DNA of 64,000 nt from the NCBI GenBank assembly GCA_963789225.1, contig CAWBKD010000017.1:62001-126000 (forward strand). Reading direction: 5' to 3'. Origin of the DNA: Palsa-504 sp963789225 (lineage in GTDB: Bacteria > Actinomycetota > Actinomycetes > Streptosporangiales > Streptosporangiaceae). Position numbers and translations under genes: made by a program. Of this stretch, positions 26,643-35,308 are shown one piece after another; the stretch's first letter is position 1; the number at the start of each line of letters is the position of its first letter. Under the pieces are notes generated by a model. That model saw only the letters and a program-made list of their open reading frames with translations, did no database searches and was not told the DNA's origin.

Positions 26643-27437
26643 ATGAACATCGTCGTCTGCGTGAAGCAGGTGCCAGACACCGCGGCCGACCGCAAGCTCA
26701 AGGCCTCGGACTCTACGCTGGACCGCGCGTCGGTGGACGGGCTCATCAACGAGCTTGACGAGTACGCCATCGAGGAGGGCCTGCGGATCGCCGAGGCGCA
26801 GCGCGAGGCGGGTGCCGAGGCCGAGGTCACCGTGTTGTCGATGGGCCCGGACAAGGCCGCGGATTCGATCCGCAAGGCGCTGTCGATGGGCGCCGACAAG
26901 GCCGTGCACCTGCTTGACGACGGCCTGGCCGGCTCCGACGCCCTGTCGACCTCGTACGCGCTCGCGCAGGTCCTCGGGCAGACCGGCTTCGACCTGGTGA
27001 TCTGCGGATCGGAATCGACCGACGCCAGGATGGGCGTGCTGCCCGCGATGCTGGCCGAGCGCCTGGGCGTCCCGCAGGTCTCCCTGGCCAGCAAGGTGGA
27101 CATCGACGGCCAGGTGGTCCGCATCCGCCGGGTCTCCGACGAGGGCTACCACGAGGTCGAGGCCTCGCTGCCCGCGGTGATCAGCGTGGTGGAGAAGATC
27201 AACGAGCCCCGCTACCCGTCGTTCAAGGGCATCATGGCCGCGAAGAAGAAGCCGGTCCAGACGCTGACCCTGGCCGACGCGGGGATCGACCCGGCGGCCG
27301 TCGGGCTCGCCGGCGCGGGGACCGAGGTGGTCGACTTCGCGCGGCGGCCGCCGCGGCAGGCGGGCGTGATCGTGAAGGACGAAGGCGACGGCGGCGTCAA
27401 GGCCGCCGAGTTCCTCGCCGCGCAGAAGTTCATCTAA
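26643..27437 (+). CDS. etfB: Electron transfer flavoprotein beta subunit
   Basis: The 264-residue FixA/EtfB protein shows MNIVVCVKQVPDT, NELDEYAIEEGLRI, VLSMGPDKAADSIRKALSMG and CGSESTDARMG, all conserved for AMP binding and subunit contact. With EtfA it takes electrons from acyl-CoA dehydrogenases and passes them to the ETF-quinone oxidoreductase. AAGGAGG at about 26622-26628 precedes the ATG. etfA follows 21 bases later. Confidence 0.96.
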   Translation: MNIVVCVKQVPDTAADRKLKASDSTLDRASVDGLINELDEYAIEEGLRIAEAQREAGAEAEVTVLSMGPDKAADSIRKALSMGADKAVHLLDDGLAGSDALSTSYALAQVLGQTGFDLVICGSESTDARMGVLPAMLAERLGVPQVSLASKVDIDGQVVRIRRVSDEGYHEVEASLPAVISVVEKINEPRYPSFKGIMAAKKKPVQTLTLADAGIDPAAVGLAGAGTEVVDFARRPPRQAGVIVKDEGDGGVKAAEFLAAQKFI

Positions 27438-27458
27438 AGGACCGGAAGGGAAACGGCC

Positions 27459-28422
27459 ATGGCTGAGGTCCTGGTGCTCGCGGAGCACGCGGACGGCGAG
27501 GTCAAGAAGGTCACCTGCGAGCTCATCACGCTCGCGCGCAGGTTCGGCGAGCCCGCCGTGGTCTGGACGGGACCGGGCGCGGAGCAGGGCCAGGCGCGCT
27601 GCGCGGAGTTCGGCGCGGCCAAGATCTACGTCGACGCGGACCCGGGCTTCGACCGCCACGTCGTCGCGCCGGCGGCGGCCCTGCTCGCGCAGCTGGTCCA
27701 GGCCGGTTCCCCGGCGCTCGTCCTGATCGCGGGCACGGCCGAGGGCAAGGAGATCGCCGCCCGGCTCGCCGTCAAGGTTGACTCGGGTCTGATCACCGAC
27801 GCCGTGGACCTGGTGGCGGACGACGAGGGGAACCCGGTCGCCGAGCAGTCGAACTTCGGCGGATCGACCGTGGTCCACTCCCGGGTCAAGCGAGGCACGC
27901 CCATCATCGCGGTGCGCCCCCACTCGGTCACGCCGGAGCCCGGCTCCAGGGGCGGCCGAGCTGTCCCCGGTGTCCCTGGCCAGCGAGGCCGACGGCGCCA
28001 CGATCACCGGGCGCGTGGTGGCCGAGCGCGGTGAGCGCCCCGACCTGACGGAGGCCTCGATCGTAGTGTCCGGCGGGCGCGGCACCGGCAGCCCGGAGGG
28101 GTTCGGCATCATCGAGCAGCTCGCGGACGCGCTCGGCGCAGCCGTGGGCGCGTCCCGCGCGGTGACGGACGCCGGCTGGTACCCGCACCAGTTCCAGGTC
28201 GGGCAGACCGGCAAGACCGTCTCCCCCCAGCTGTACATGGCGATCGGCATCTCCGGCGCGATCCAGCACCGGGCGGGCATGCAGACCTCCAAGACGATCG
28301 TGGCCATCAACAAGGATCCGGAAGCCCCCATCTTCGAACTGGCTGACTTCGGTGTGGTCGGCGACCTGTTCAAGGTCGTCCCGCAGCTCCTCGACGAGAT
28401 CGCGAGGCGCAAGCAGCTCTGA
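27459..28422 (+). CDS. etfA: Electron transfer flavoprotein alpha subunit, frame broken near 27940
   Basis: The first frame encodes the N-terminal domain (MAEVLVLAEHADGEVKKVTC, IAGTAEGKEIAARLA, SNFGGSTVV). After VTPEP at about 27938 the conserved reading shifts by one base and continues ELSPVSLASEADG, VSGGRGTGSPEGF, then the FAD-binding domain with GQTGKTVSPQLYMAIGISG and NKDPEAPIFELADFGVVGD. Span modulo three is one, so a single extra base in GAGCCCGG is the simplest explanation. The corrected protein would be about 320 residues, the usual EtfA length. I treat the gene as real with a probable sequence error. Confidence 0.9.
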
Positions 28423-28471
28423 CTTCGCCCGTTACGTCCGCAGCATGGCCGCGGTTAGGCTTAACGCAGCC

Positions 28472-28507
28472 TTGACATCCTCCATCGCCCTGAAGGACGA
28501 GGATTCC
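28472..28507 (-). mobile_element. Remnant of an IS200/IS605-type right end
   Basis: Read on the minus strand this is GGAATCCTCGTCCTTCAGGG followed by CGATGGAGGATGTCAA. It closely follows the hairpin end seen downstream of tnpB genes in actinobacteria (GGAATCCCC...CCTTCAGG...GGGGAGGATGTCAA). Several stem pairs have decayed. No tnpB or tnpA reading frame remains to the right, where the gene would have stood, so only the end is left. Confidence 0.55.
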
Positions 28508-28711
28508 AGCCGCGACCGGTGGTCGTGCTGTAGGTTCGCGGTTCCCAGGCCGGGCAGCCCCGTCGCCTCCCCGCGCAGCCACGGCAATGCCCTGCCGCGG
28601 TTTCGTGCTAGGTAGTACATATGTCCGCTTGGCTCTCGCAGACGGTTCGACTGTAACGCACGGCACCGACACTCCAGAGGAGGTGAAGCGGCGTCCGCCG
28701 CCGCAGTCCGG

Positions 28712-29896
28712 ATGAGTTCGCAAAGCACCAGATCCGTGTACCTGGATCACGCGGCGACCACGCCGATGCGGCCTGAGGCAATCGCGGCGATGACCGAGGA
28801 GCTCGCTCGGCTCGGCAACCCGTCCTCGCTACACACCGAGGGCAGGCGGGCCCGCCGGGTGGTGGAGGAGTCCAGGGAACAGCTCGCCGAGGTGATCGGC
28901 GCCCGGCCGAGCGAGGTGGTCTTCACTAGCGGCGGGACCGAGGCGGACAACCTCGCCGTCAAGGGCCTGTACTGGGCCCGGCAGGATGGCTCACGCCGGC
29001 GGGTGCTCACCACCGCGATCGAACACCACGCGGTCCTCGACTCGGTGCGCTGGCTGGAGCAGGCTCAGGGGGCCGAGGCGGTCTGGCTGAGCGTCGGCGC
29101 CGAAGGGACGCTGGACGCTGAGACGCTCCGCGCGGCCATCTCGCAGGCGCCCGACCAAGTCGCCTTGGTCAGCGTGATGTGGGCGAATAACGAAGTGGGT
29201 ACGGTGCAGCCAGTCAGCGAGCTCGCCGCAGTGGCCCACGAGTACGGGATCCCGTTCCACACCGACGCGGTGCAGGCCGCCGCGCAGCTACCCGTGGACT
29301 TCGCGTCGAGCGGGGCGGACGCACTGGCCGTCAGTGGTCACAAGCTCGGCGGCCCGGTCGGCGTGGGCGCGCTGATCCTGGCGCGTAGCGCGGAGCCCGT
29401 TCCCGTGCTTCACGGCGGCGGGCAGGAGCGCGACGTTCGGTCCGGCACCCTCGACACCCCGGCGATCAGGGCGTTCGCGGTCGCCGCCGCCGTGTGCGCG
29501 AAGCAGCGGGCGGACGAGGCCGTCCGGCTGGCCGCGCTGCGCGATGATCTGGTCCGCCGGGTCCTGTCCGCCGTTCCCAACGCCGTCCTCAACGGGGCGC
29601 CCGCCGGGGAGGCCAGGTTGCCGGGGAACGCGCACTTCTCCTTTCCCGGCTGTGAGGGCGACGCGCTGCTCATGCTGCTCGACGCGCAAGGCATCGCCTG
29701 CTCCACCGGCTCGGCGTGCACGGCGGGCGTGGCGGAGCCCAGCCACGTGCTGCTCGCCCTGGGCGCGGACGACCTGCGCGCCCGCGGCTCGCTCCGCTTC
29801 TCGCTCGGTCACACCTCCACCCAGCAGGACGTGGACGCCCTCGGCGCCGTCATCGGCGAGGCCGTCGACCGCGCCCGCCGGGCCGCCGCCCGCTGA
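28712..29896 (+). CDS. Cysteine desulfurase (IscS/NifS type)
   Basis: The 394-residue PLP enzyme releases sulfur from cysteine and forms an enzyme persulfide. It shows YLDHAATTPMRPEA, TSGGTEADNLAVKG, WANNEVGTVQP, HTDAVQAA, VSGHKLGGPVGVGAL with the PLP Lys, and CSTGSACTAG with the active Cys. The partner gene just downstream is mnmA, so its main task is likely sulfur supply for tRNA 2-thiouridine. An AGGAGGTGA sequence lies unusually far (about 26 bases) before ATG 28712. GTG 28736 at VYLDHAATT is an alternative start. Confidence 0.93.
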   Translation: MSSQSTRSVYLDHAATTPMRPEAIAAMTEELARLGNPSSLHTEGRRARRVVEESREQLAEVIGARPSEVVFTSGGTEADNLAVKGLYWARQDGSRRRVLTTAIEHHAVLDSVRWLEQAQGAEAVWLSVGAEGTLDAETLRAAISQAPDQVALVSVMWANNEVGTVQPVSELAAVAHEYGIPFHTDAVQAAAQLPVDFASSGADALAVSGHKLGGPVGVGALILARSAEPVPVLHGGGQERDVRSGTLDTPAIRAFAVAAAVCAKQRADEAVRLAALRDDLVRRVLSAVPNAVLNGAPAGEARLPGNAHFSFPGCEGDALLMLLDAQGIACSTGSACTAGVAEPSHVLLALGADDLRARGSLRFSLGHTSTQQDVDALGAVIGEAVDRARRAAAR

Positions 29897-29956
29897 CCTC
29901 GTCCGCGGCCCGGTGTGGCGGGACCGGTGAGGCAAGCCGCGTAGCCTGGGAAGGCG

Positions 29957-31237
29957 ATGAGCGGTCTTCGGGTGCTGGCGGCGATGTCGGGCGGGGTGGA
30001 CTCCGCGACCGCCGCGGCTCGTGCGGTCGACGCTGGTCACGAGGTGACCGGCGTCCACCTGGCGCTGTCCTCGAACCCGTCGTCCTACCGGACCGGCGCC
30101 CGCGGGTGCTGCACGCTGGAGGACGCGCGGGACGCGCGGCGGGCCGCCGACGTGATCGGCATCCCGTTCTACGTGTGGGACATGGCCGAGCGCTTCCGGC
30201 GCGACGTGGTGGAGGACTTCGTCGCAGAGTACGCCGCGGGCCGGACCCCGAACCCGTGCCTGCGCTGCAACGAGAAGATCAAGTTCGCCGCGGTGCTCGA
30301 CCGCGCGCTGGCGCTCGGTTTCGACGCGGTATGCACCGGGCACTACGCCCGGATCCGCGACGGGATCCTGTACCGGGCCGCCGACCAGGCCAAGGACCAG
30401 TCGTACGTGCTGGCCGTCTTGACCTCGGCCCAGATCGCCCACGCGATGTTCCCGCTCGGCGACACGCCGAAGGACCAGGTGCGCGCCGAGGCGGCGCGGC
30501 GCGGGCTAGCCGTGGCGGACAAGCCGGACAGCCACGACGTCTGCTTCATCGCCGACGGCGACACGAAGGCCTTCCTGACCAGGCGGCTCGGCCGGGCCCC
30601 CGGCCAGATCGTCGATGCCTCGGGGGCTGTCCTTGGCCAGCACGACGGCGCGTACGCCTTCACCGTCGGCCAGCGCCGCGGGCTGCGCGTGGGCCGGCCC
30701 GCCGATGACGGCAAGCCCCGCTACGTCCTGGACATCGAGCCGGTTAGCAGAACCGTCACCGTGGGTCCCGCCGAGGGCCTGGACGTTACCGAGATCACCG
30801 CCGCCCGCCCGGTCTGGACCGGCTGTGTCCCGCCCGCTGAGCCACGCGACTGCCTCGTCCAGCTTCGCGCCCACGGCGAGATTCACTCCTGCACGGCCTG
30901 GCTCGATGGCGGCGCCCTGCGGGTCCGCCTGCACCACCCGGCGCGCGGCGTAGCCAGGGGCCAGGCCGCCGTCCTTTACGACGGCAACGCCGTCCTGGGC
31001 AGCGCCACCATCAGCGGCACGCACGCCCCCGCTGGCGAGGTCAGTGCTGACGTCACGCCGACCGTATGCGCGACTGTCTTATCCGCCTGGCTTGTGGCCA
31101 GTCACTGCCCGGGTTACAACGCCGCTGGCGCTGCCCATGCAGTTGGGCAGCGCCAGCGATTTGGTGAAGACGGCCGTTCATGCCCCCGCGGGGCCGTCAT
31201 CGGCCGTTTCGCGCTCTACCGAATGGTGGGGTCGTAG
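29957..31237 (+). CDS. mnmA: tRNA-specific 2-thiouridylase, with an atypical C-terminal extension
   Basis: The enzyme thiolates U34 in Lys, Glu and Gln tRNAs. It shows the PP-loop MSGGVDSATAA, TPNPCLRCNEKIKF with the first catalytic Cys, and SHDVCFIADGD with the second, then the C-terminal beta-barrel ending near GNAVLGSATI (about 31010). Usual length is about 355-370 residues, but this frame reads on to 426. The extra 70 residues have no family character and contain a strong hairpin at 31123-31158, so the true stop was probably lost by mutation or by a sequence error near 31026-31030 (five C). Confidence 0.9.
   Translation: MSGLRVLAAMSGGVDSATAAARAVDAGHEVTGVHLALSSNPSSYRTGARGCCTLEDARDARRAADVIGIPFYVWDMAERFRRDVVEDFVAEYAAGRTPNPCLRCNEKIKFAAVLDRALALGFDAVCTGHYARIRDGILYRAADQAKDQSYVLAVLTSAQIAHAMFPLGDTPKDQVRAEAARRGLAVADKPDSHDVCFIADGDTKAFLTRRLGRAPGQIVDASGAVLGQHDGAYAFTVGQRRGLRVGRPADDGKPRYVLDIEPVSRTVTVGPAEGLDVTEITAARPVWTGCVPPAEPRDCLVQLRAHGEIHSCTAWLDGGALRVRLHHPARGVARGQAAVLYDGNAVLGSATISGTHAPAGEVSADVTPTVCATVLSAWLVASHCPGYNAAGAAHAVGQRQRFGEDGRSCPRGAVIGRFALYRMVGS
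31123..31158 (+). terminator. Perfect 15-bp stem-loop after mnmA
   Basis: CGCTGGCGCTGCCCA pairs exactly with TGGGCAGCGCCAGCG around a 6-base loop. Such GC-rich hairpins without a T-run serve as terminators in actinobacteria. It lies inside the unusual extension of the mnmA frame, which argues that mnmA normally ends before it. Confidence 0.65.
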
Positions 31238-31284
31238 TGCTCGTACCGGTACTGCGCGGAAGGGCGGCAGTGACGCTTGGCCAT
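31216..31284 (-). CDS. Possible 22-residue Tyr/Arg-rich micropeptide
   Basis: On the minus strand a near-perfect Shine-Dalgarno sequence AAGGAGG sits four bases before ATG 31284. The frame encodes 22 residues: MAKRHC, then RPSAQ, then the aromatic stretch YRYEHYD, then PTIR and stop. It lies about 220 bases downstream of the GNAT gene on the same strand. No family is recognised. A leader peptide, a peptide natural-product precursor or a chance ORF are all possible. The strong binding site is the only solid evidence. Confidence 0.35.
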   Translation of the reverse strand: MAKRHCRPSAQYRYEHYDPTIR

Positions 31285-31506
31285 AACACCTCCTTGTTAG
31301 GCCCTGGCTGGCTTCGTTCACCGCAACCTGTGGCTCGGCCACTCCGCCAGCCACGGATGCCTTCTCCCAGGGCCCAGCTGCGGTGAAGTTCGCCATACGC
31401 TCAGTGTCGAGTATGTGGCACAACGGTCCTGTCGTCACGTTTGAATCTGTTCGCCAGGAAACGCGAACCCGTGATCGCAGCGCCAGCCGTCAACCCACTG
31501 ATCAGG

Positions 31507-32226
31507 TCAGTTGTGCCGACCGGTCGGACGCGGGGATGACTCCGAAGGTAACGAAACCCTATCCGCGGGGTGAGCGAGCATGGTTGGTCGGCCTCGGTTA
31601 AGCGCACCGGCAAGCTCGGGCAGGCGTTCGGCGCCAGCCCACCCGTCATGGGACTCCACGAACTGGGGGACGCTGGTCTTCGCAATGGCCGACACCGGCT
31701 TCTGGAACAGCGCGCCCGACGGGTATGAAGCATCGGCGCAGAAACCGCAGGGCTCGAATCCCCGCTTCGTATAGTAGTCGTGCAGCCGTTTGTTGCTGCT
31801 CCACACGTCGATCCTGATCCACTTGGCACCGTAGAGGCGCTGGCCGCGAAGCCCGGCCCAGTCGATCAAGTCCGCCCCCAACTCGAGGCCAGCGTATTTC
31901 CTGGCCGTGATGAGCCGATGTATGAACACGGCCCGATCAGCCAGGTCGCATGTGCACGCCGGCGTCGACCAGACGGCATCGTTCTTCCGTGGCGTAAGTG
32001 TCACCGTGGCCGCCGGAGTATCACCGTCCCAGACAAGCCACGTTTTCCCGCCCTGCAGTCCCCGCAGGACTCGGGCATCACGCGCCTTCTCGTCCGGCCA
32101 GGGCTTCGCCCATTGGTCGGTGTCCTTCAGCATCAGCCAGCCCCTGGCCTCCTCAATGAGGCCGAGGATGGCCTTCAGGTTCTCCGGAGTCGGCTCCGCG
32201 CAGGCGATTTGCATCATGGTCGTCAT
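31507..32226 (-). CDS. GNAT-family N-acetyltransferase
   Basis: The product is 239 residues. The GNAT fold is suggested by WLVWDGDTPAATVTLTPRK (strands 2-4), RLITARKYAGLELGADLIDW in the acetyl-CoA-binding region, and IRIDVWSSNKRLHDYYTKRG, the typical conserved end motif with Asn and Tyr. The substrate is unknown. I chose ATG 32226 because the conserved region starts soon after; a start at 32268 adds 14 unlikely residues. The C-terminal 60 residues after the GNAT fold look like read-through. It lies downstream of a GntR gene on the same strand. Confidence 0.8.
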   Translation of the reverse strand: MTTMMQIACAEPTPENLKAILGLIEEARGWLMLKDTDQWAKPWPDEKARDARVLRGLQGGKTWLVWDGDTPAATVTLTPRKNDAVWSTPACTCDLADRAVFIHRLITARKYAGLELGADLIDWAGLRGQRLYGAKWIRIDVWSSNKRLHDYYTKRGFEPCGFCADASYPSGALFQKPVSAIAKTSVPQFVESHDGWAGAERLPELAGALNRGRPTMLAHPADRVSLPSESSPRPTGRHN

Positions 32227-32374
32227 GGTTCCGTGTATGGTCTGGTCCGTCCGCGCTCCGCGCGACAACGGATGATGGCAGCAGATGATCCGAGCGAAAC
32301 GCTGCTGCTGGATTGCAGCAGGAATCCTGAGGCTAGGGCGTCGCGGCCGGGAAATTCCGATGAGCGGGTCCCGC

Positions 32375-33184
32375 TCATGCCTCCCGGCTGCGCGTGTCGT
32401 CCCGGTACCCTTCCGGTACCTTTCCGACGTCGACGATGAACTGGTTCCGATCCGCGGGATAGACGGTAACGGTCAGTCGTGTGGGCTGTCCGGCCTCGTC
32501 GAAGGCGGTTCTGAAAATCACGTACACCGCGACCCGGCCATCCGCAGGCAGCTTGAAGAAGTCAGCCTCGGTGGCGTTCGGTGCGCGTACGGTAATCCAG
32601 TCGCGATAACCGGCTTGGCGGATGTTGAGCGCGTTGGCCAGGTACTGGACGGTCCCTTCCTCGATATTGCGGGGACTCATGAGCCGCTCCGCTCCGCGGT
32701 CATACAACTCCATCGGGTAGTACGACGTCTGCATCGACCAAGGGGTGCCGTCGATGAAGCGCTTCTCGTGTCGGCTGATGACCTGGGTACCCGTGGTTGT
32801 CCACAGGCCGGCGGCGACCTCTCCGGCGGCTTCCTGGATCTCGACTTGGAGGACCGGGCTGACGGAAGGCTCTCTGTTTCGTTCGCTCACTTCCGACAGG
32901 TAACTCGTGCCTTCGCCGCCACCGAGCCCGCTTTGGGGATCCTCGGTCAGCGTGGTCACGAAGGGATCGATTTCCTGCACGACGAAGGTTCCCTGGCCTG
33001 GCCGGGTCTCGACTAGGCCGAGGTTCGTGAGCCACTTGATCGCGTCGCGGATGGTATTTCGCGAGGCTCCGTAGTGCTCCTGCAGTTCACCCTCGGTTCG
33101 CAGCTGCTGGCCACGTTCGAGCGTCCCAGACTCGATCTGGCCACGCAGATCCTCGGCTATCTGCCGATACAGGGGGTTCGACAT
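32375..33184 (-). CDS. GntR-family regulator, HutC subfamily (UTRA domain)
   Basis: The product is 269 residues. The N-terminal winged helix NPLYRQIAEDLRGQIESGTL, then QLRTEGELQEHYGASRNTIR and LVETRPGQGTFVV, is a clear GntR domain. A C-terminal UTRA effector fold of about 170 residues follows (VISRHEKRFIDGTPWSMQTS, GRVAVYVIFRTAFDEAGQP). Similar regulators next to small membrane proteins and GNAT enzymes are common in actinomycetes, but the ligand is unknown. ATG 33184 fits the conserved start; ATG 33199 is possible. Confidence 0.88.
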   Translation of the reverse strand: MSNPLYRQIAEDLRGQIESGTLERGQQLRTEGELQEHYGASRNTIRDAIKWLTNLGLVETRPGQGTFVVQEIDPFVTTLTEDPQSGLGGGEGTSYLSEVSERNREPSVSPVLQVEIQEAAGEVAAGLWTTTGTQVISRHEKRFIDGTPWSMQTSYYPMELYDRGAERLMSPRNIEEGTVQYLANALNIRQAGYRDWITVRAPNATEADFFKLPADGRVAVYVIFRTAFDEAGQPTRLTVTVYPADRNQFIVDVGKVPEGYRDDTRSREA

Positions 33185-33591
33185 CAGCCCTCCTCGCACC
33201 CGAACAGCCGGTGATCGGGGCTATCCCACCTGTCCATATCATCCTTGTCACCTGACTGAGCAGAATTTTTGGTCTCAGCTGGTTTATACCCACCTTGAAC
33301 GCGGTACGACTCAGGATAGATACCAAAGGTTGGGATGACCCGAATGACAGGTTCCATAGGTCCTATCCTAGCAGTCGGACTGCTTGGATGCAGCAGAATC
33401 TGTCATATGAGTCAGGACAGCAGGACTATCAGCCTCAACCGGACGTACCCGACAACAAGTGCGAATCGTGGACAGGCGGGGACACCGTGGTTCCACGAGG
33501 CAACCGGCCGGCGGGACTACCTCGTCGGCCAGCTCGCAGGAGAAGCGACCTGCGGAAGGAACTCCGCGGGACGAAAGTGCTGGAGGCCACC
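33185..33591. other. Intergenic region between GntR and small membrane protein genes
   Basis: About 400 bases hold no convincing gene. A perfect 11-base palindrome ATAGGTCCTAT lies at 33356-33366 with TATCCT beside it, so this may contain a divergent promoter controlled by the GntR protein. The open frames here have no protein-like composition. Confidence 0.4.
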
Positions 33592-33816
33592 ATGGCTGGA
33601 GCTGTAGTCACAATCGCAATCGTCGTGTTCCTCGGCGGGATCATGATCGGGGTGCTGGCGGTCATGGCCGTAGCCATCCGCCGCGAGGACCGTCGTCACA
33701 CGTTGGTCGGCGAGGCGCCCGACCGGATGTCCAGGAACACGCGCCGGCTGACCGGCATCATCCGCGTGGGTATGGACGATGAGTTCCTCCGGCCCGTCGG
33801 CCCGCTGGCCCGCTAG
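33592..33816 (+). CDS. Small single-pass membrane protein
   Basis: The product is 74 residues. It has one N-terminal hydrophobic segment (VVTIAIVVFLGGIMIGVLAV) followed by a basic RREDRRHT and a polar tail. ATG 33592 follows TGGAGG at about 33581-33586. It resembles the second small protein at 33991 in layout (VVI...GG...GV...IRR), so the two may be paralogues. Function is unknown. Confidence 0.65.
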   Translation: MAGAVVTIAIVVFLGGIMIGVLAVMAVAIRREDRRHTLVGEAPDRMSRNTRRLTGIIRVGMDDEFLRPVGPLAR

Positions 33817-33990
33817 TCATCGCTCGCGCCTGACCCGGATCACGGTCCTTGCTCCACCGGGGCAGCAAGGGCCGGCGGGCTCCAGGGCCTGCGAGCCCGC
33901 CGTCGGCATAACGCCCGCGGAGCTCTGCGCGAGCCGCAGGCGGGGGACCCGGCGGTGCCTAGCACCGTCGGCCGAGATGCGGAGGCCGGA

Positions 33991-34194
33991 ATGGACCGCA
34001 TCGCGCTGGCAGTGGTAATCGGAACGAGCCTGGTGTTCGGCGGCGGGGTTCTGGTCGGAGTCGTCTTCATGGTCTCGGCTACGATCCGGCGGATCCGCCC
34101 GGTGCGGGCATGGTGGCGCACCCGGCCGCAAGTGCCCGGGTCCAGTCCAGAAGACCAGGGAACGGACCAACCGGCATCACGGGGTGGCAGATAA
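33991..34194 (+). CDS. Small single-pass membrane protein
   Basis: The product is 67 residues. Hydrophobic IALAVVIGTSLVFGGGVLVG continues to about residue 26, then basic TIRRIRPVRAWWRTRP and a polar tail. ATG 33991 follows a GGAGG at about 33980. It has the same plan as the protein encoded at 33592 and is probably its paralogue, with the same orientation and the GntR regulator nearby. Confidence 0.6.
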   Translation: MDRIALAVVIGTSLVFGGGVLVGVVFMVSATIRRIRPVRAWWRTRPQVPGSSPEDQGTDQPASRGGR

Positions 34195-34256
34195 CCATCG
34201 CACCGCTGCCTGGTGCTGGTCACGGCATGGTCGCCGGGCCGCTCTAAGCTCGTCAT

Positions 34257-35308
34257 GTGCGTGACGACCACAACATCACCGGGTACCCTTGGCCGCCGTC
34301 CACCGCCACGGGGATCGGGTCGATGCCGGGGACGGATCCGGCTGAGGCGATGCGGGTCATCGCCGGGGAGCTGCCGGACTTCCCGCATCTGCCTGAGCTG
34401 CCGGACCGGGGGCCGGGGGCCGACCTGACCGGGCGCACCGCCGGGCTGCTGATCGATATCCCGGCCGAGGTCACCCCGCGCGGCTGGCGCCTGGCCGGGC
34501 GGGGTGGGCGCGACCTGGTCCGGGCCAGGTCCATGCTCTCGTCCGACCTGGACGTGCTGGAAGAGGTGCTCCAGGGTTTCCGGGGGCCGGTCAAGATCCA
34601 GCTGTGCGGGCCGTGGACGCTGGCCGCCACGCTGGAGCTGCCCAAGACGATGAACGTGGCGCTCGCCGACCCGGGCGCGGTGGCGGACCTGACCGCCTCG
34701 CTGGCCGAAGCCGCGGCCGCGCACGCGGCCGACGTGGCCAGGCGCGTTCCGGGCGCGCGGCTGGTAGTCCAGTTCGACGAGCCTGCGCTCCCGTCGGTCG
34801 TCGCGGGCCTGGTGCCGACTCAGAGCGGGCTGTCGCGGCTGGCCGCCGTCGAGGCCGACACCGTGCGGGACAAGCTGAGCCAGGTCCTGGCGGCCATCCC
34901 GGCGTACACGATCGTGCATTGCTGTGCCGCCACGGTCCCGTTCGGCATGATCCAGAAGTCGGGAGCGGACGGGCTTTCGTTCGACCTCAGCCAGCTGCGG
35001 CGGGGCGAAGAGGACGCGGTGGCCGAGGCGGCCGAGGCGGGGCTGGGGCTGCTGACCGGGGCGATTCCGGCGACCGGGCCGGCCAGGGCGAGCCGGACGG
35101 GGCGCGGCAGACCGCGGAGCGGGTCCTTCGGCTGTGGCGGCGGCTGGGGCTGCCCTTGGCGACGTGCCCGGAGCAGGCGGTGATCACGCCGGCCTGCGGC
35201 CTGGCCGGAGCCACCCCGCCCCAGGCGCGCGCGGCGCTGACCCGGTGCCGGGAGGCGGCGGGCTGGCTGACCGAGCTGATCGAGGAGACAGGGGGCGAGC
35301 CAGGGTGA
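34257..35308 (+). CDS. Short methionine synthase (MetE C-terminal type), frame broken near 35080
   Basis: The product resembles the single-domain, cobalamin-independent methionine synthase-like proteins found before ligA in actinobacteria. Features are ATGIGSMPGTDPAEAMRVI, KIQLCGPWTLAATLEL, FDEPALP and IVHCCAATVPF, with His/Cys zinc ligands. After LLTGAIPATGP the conserved reading continues in another frame (GARQTAERVLRLWRRLGLPL, CPEQAVITPACGLAG, which supplies another zinc Cys) and ends with TGA at 35308. The span lacks one base of a multiple of three, so a single base was lost in GGGCCGG near 35080. Corrected length is about 350 residues. Confidence 0.82.

Noticed and set aside
26487..28412. 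A 641-codon minus-strand open frame
   Set aside because: It is the antisense of etfB and etfA and shows no protein-like motifs.
31740..31770. GGCTCGAATCCCC resembles a tRNA T-loop
   Set aside because: It lies inside the GNAT gene in a well-supported frame, and no acceptor, D or anticodon stems can be folded around it.
34195..34256. A cobalamin or SAM riboswitch before the methionine synthase-like gene
   Set aside because: The gap is only 62 bases and has no recognisable conserved riboswitch core.
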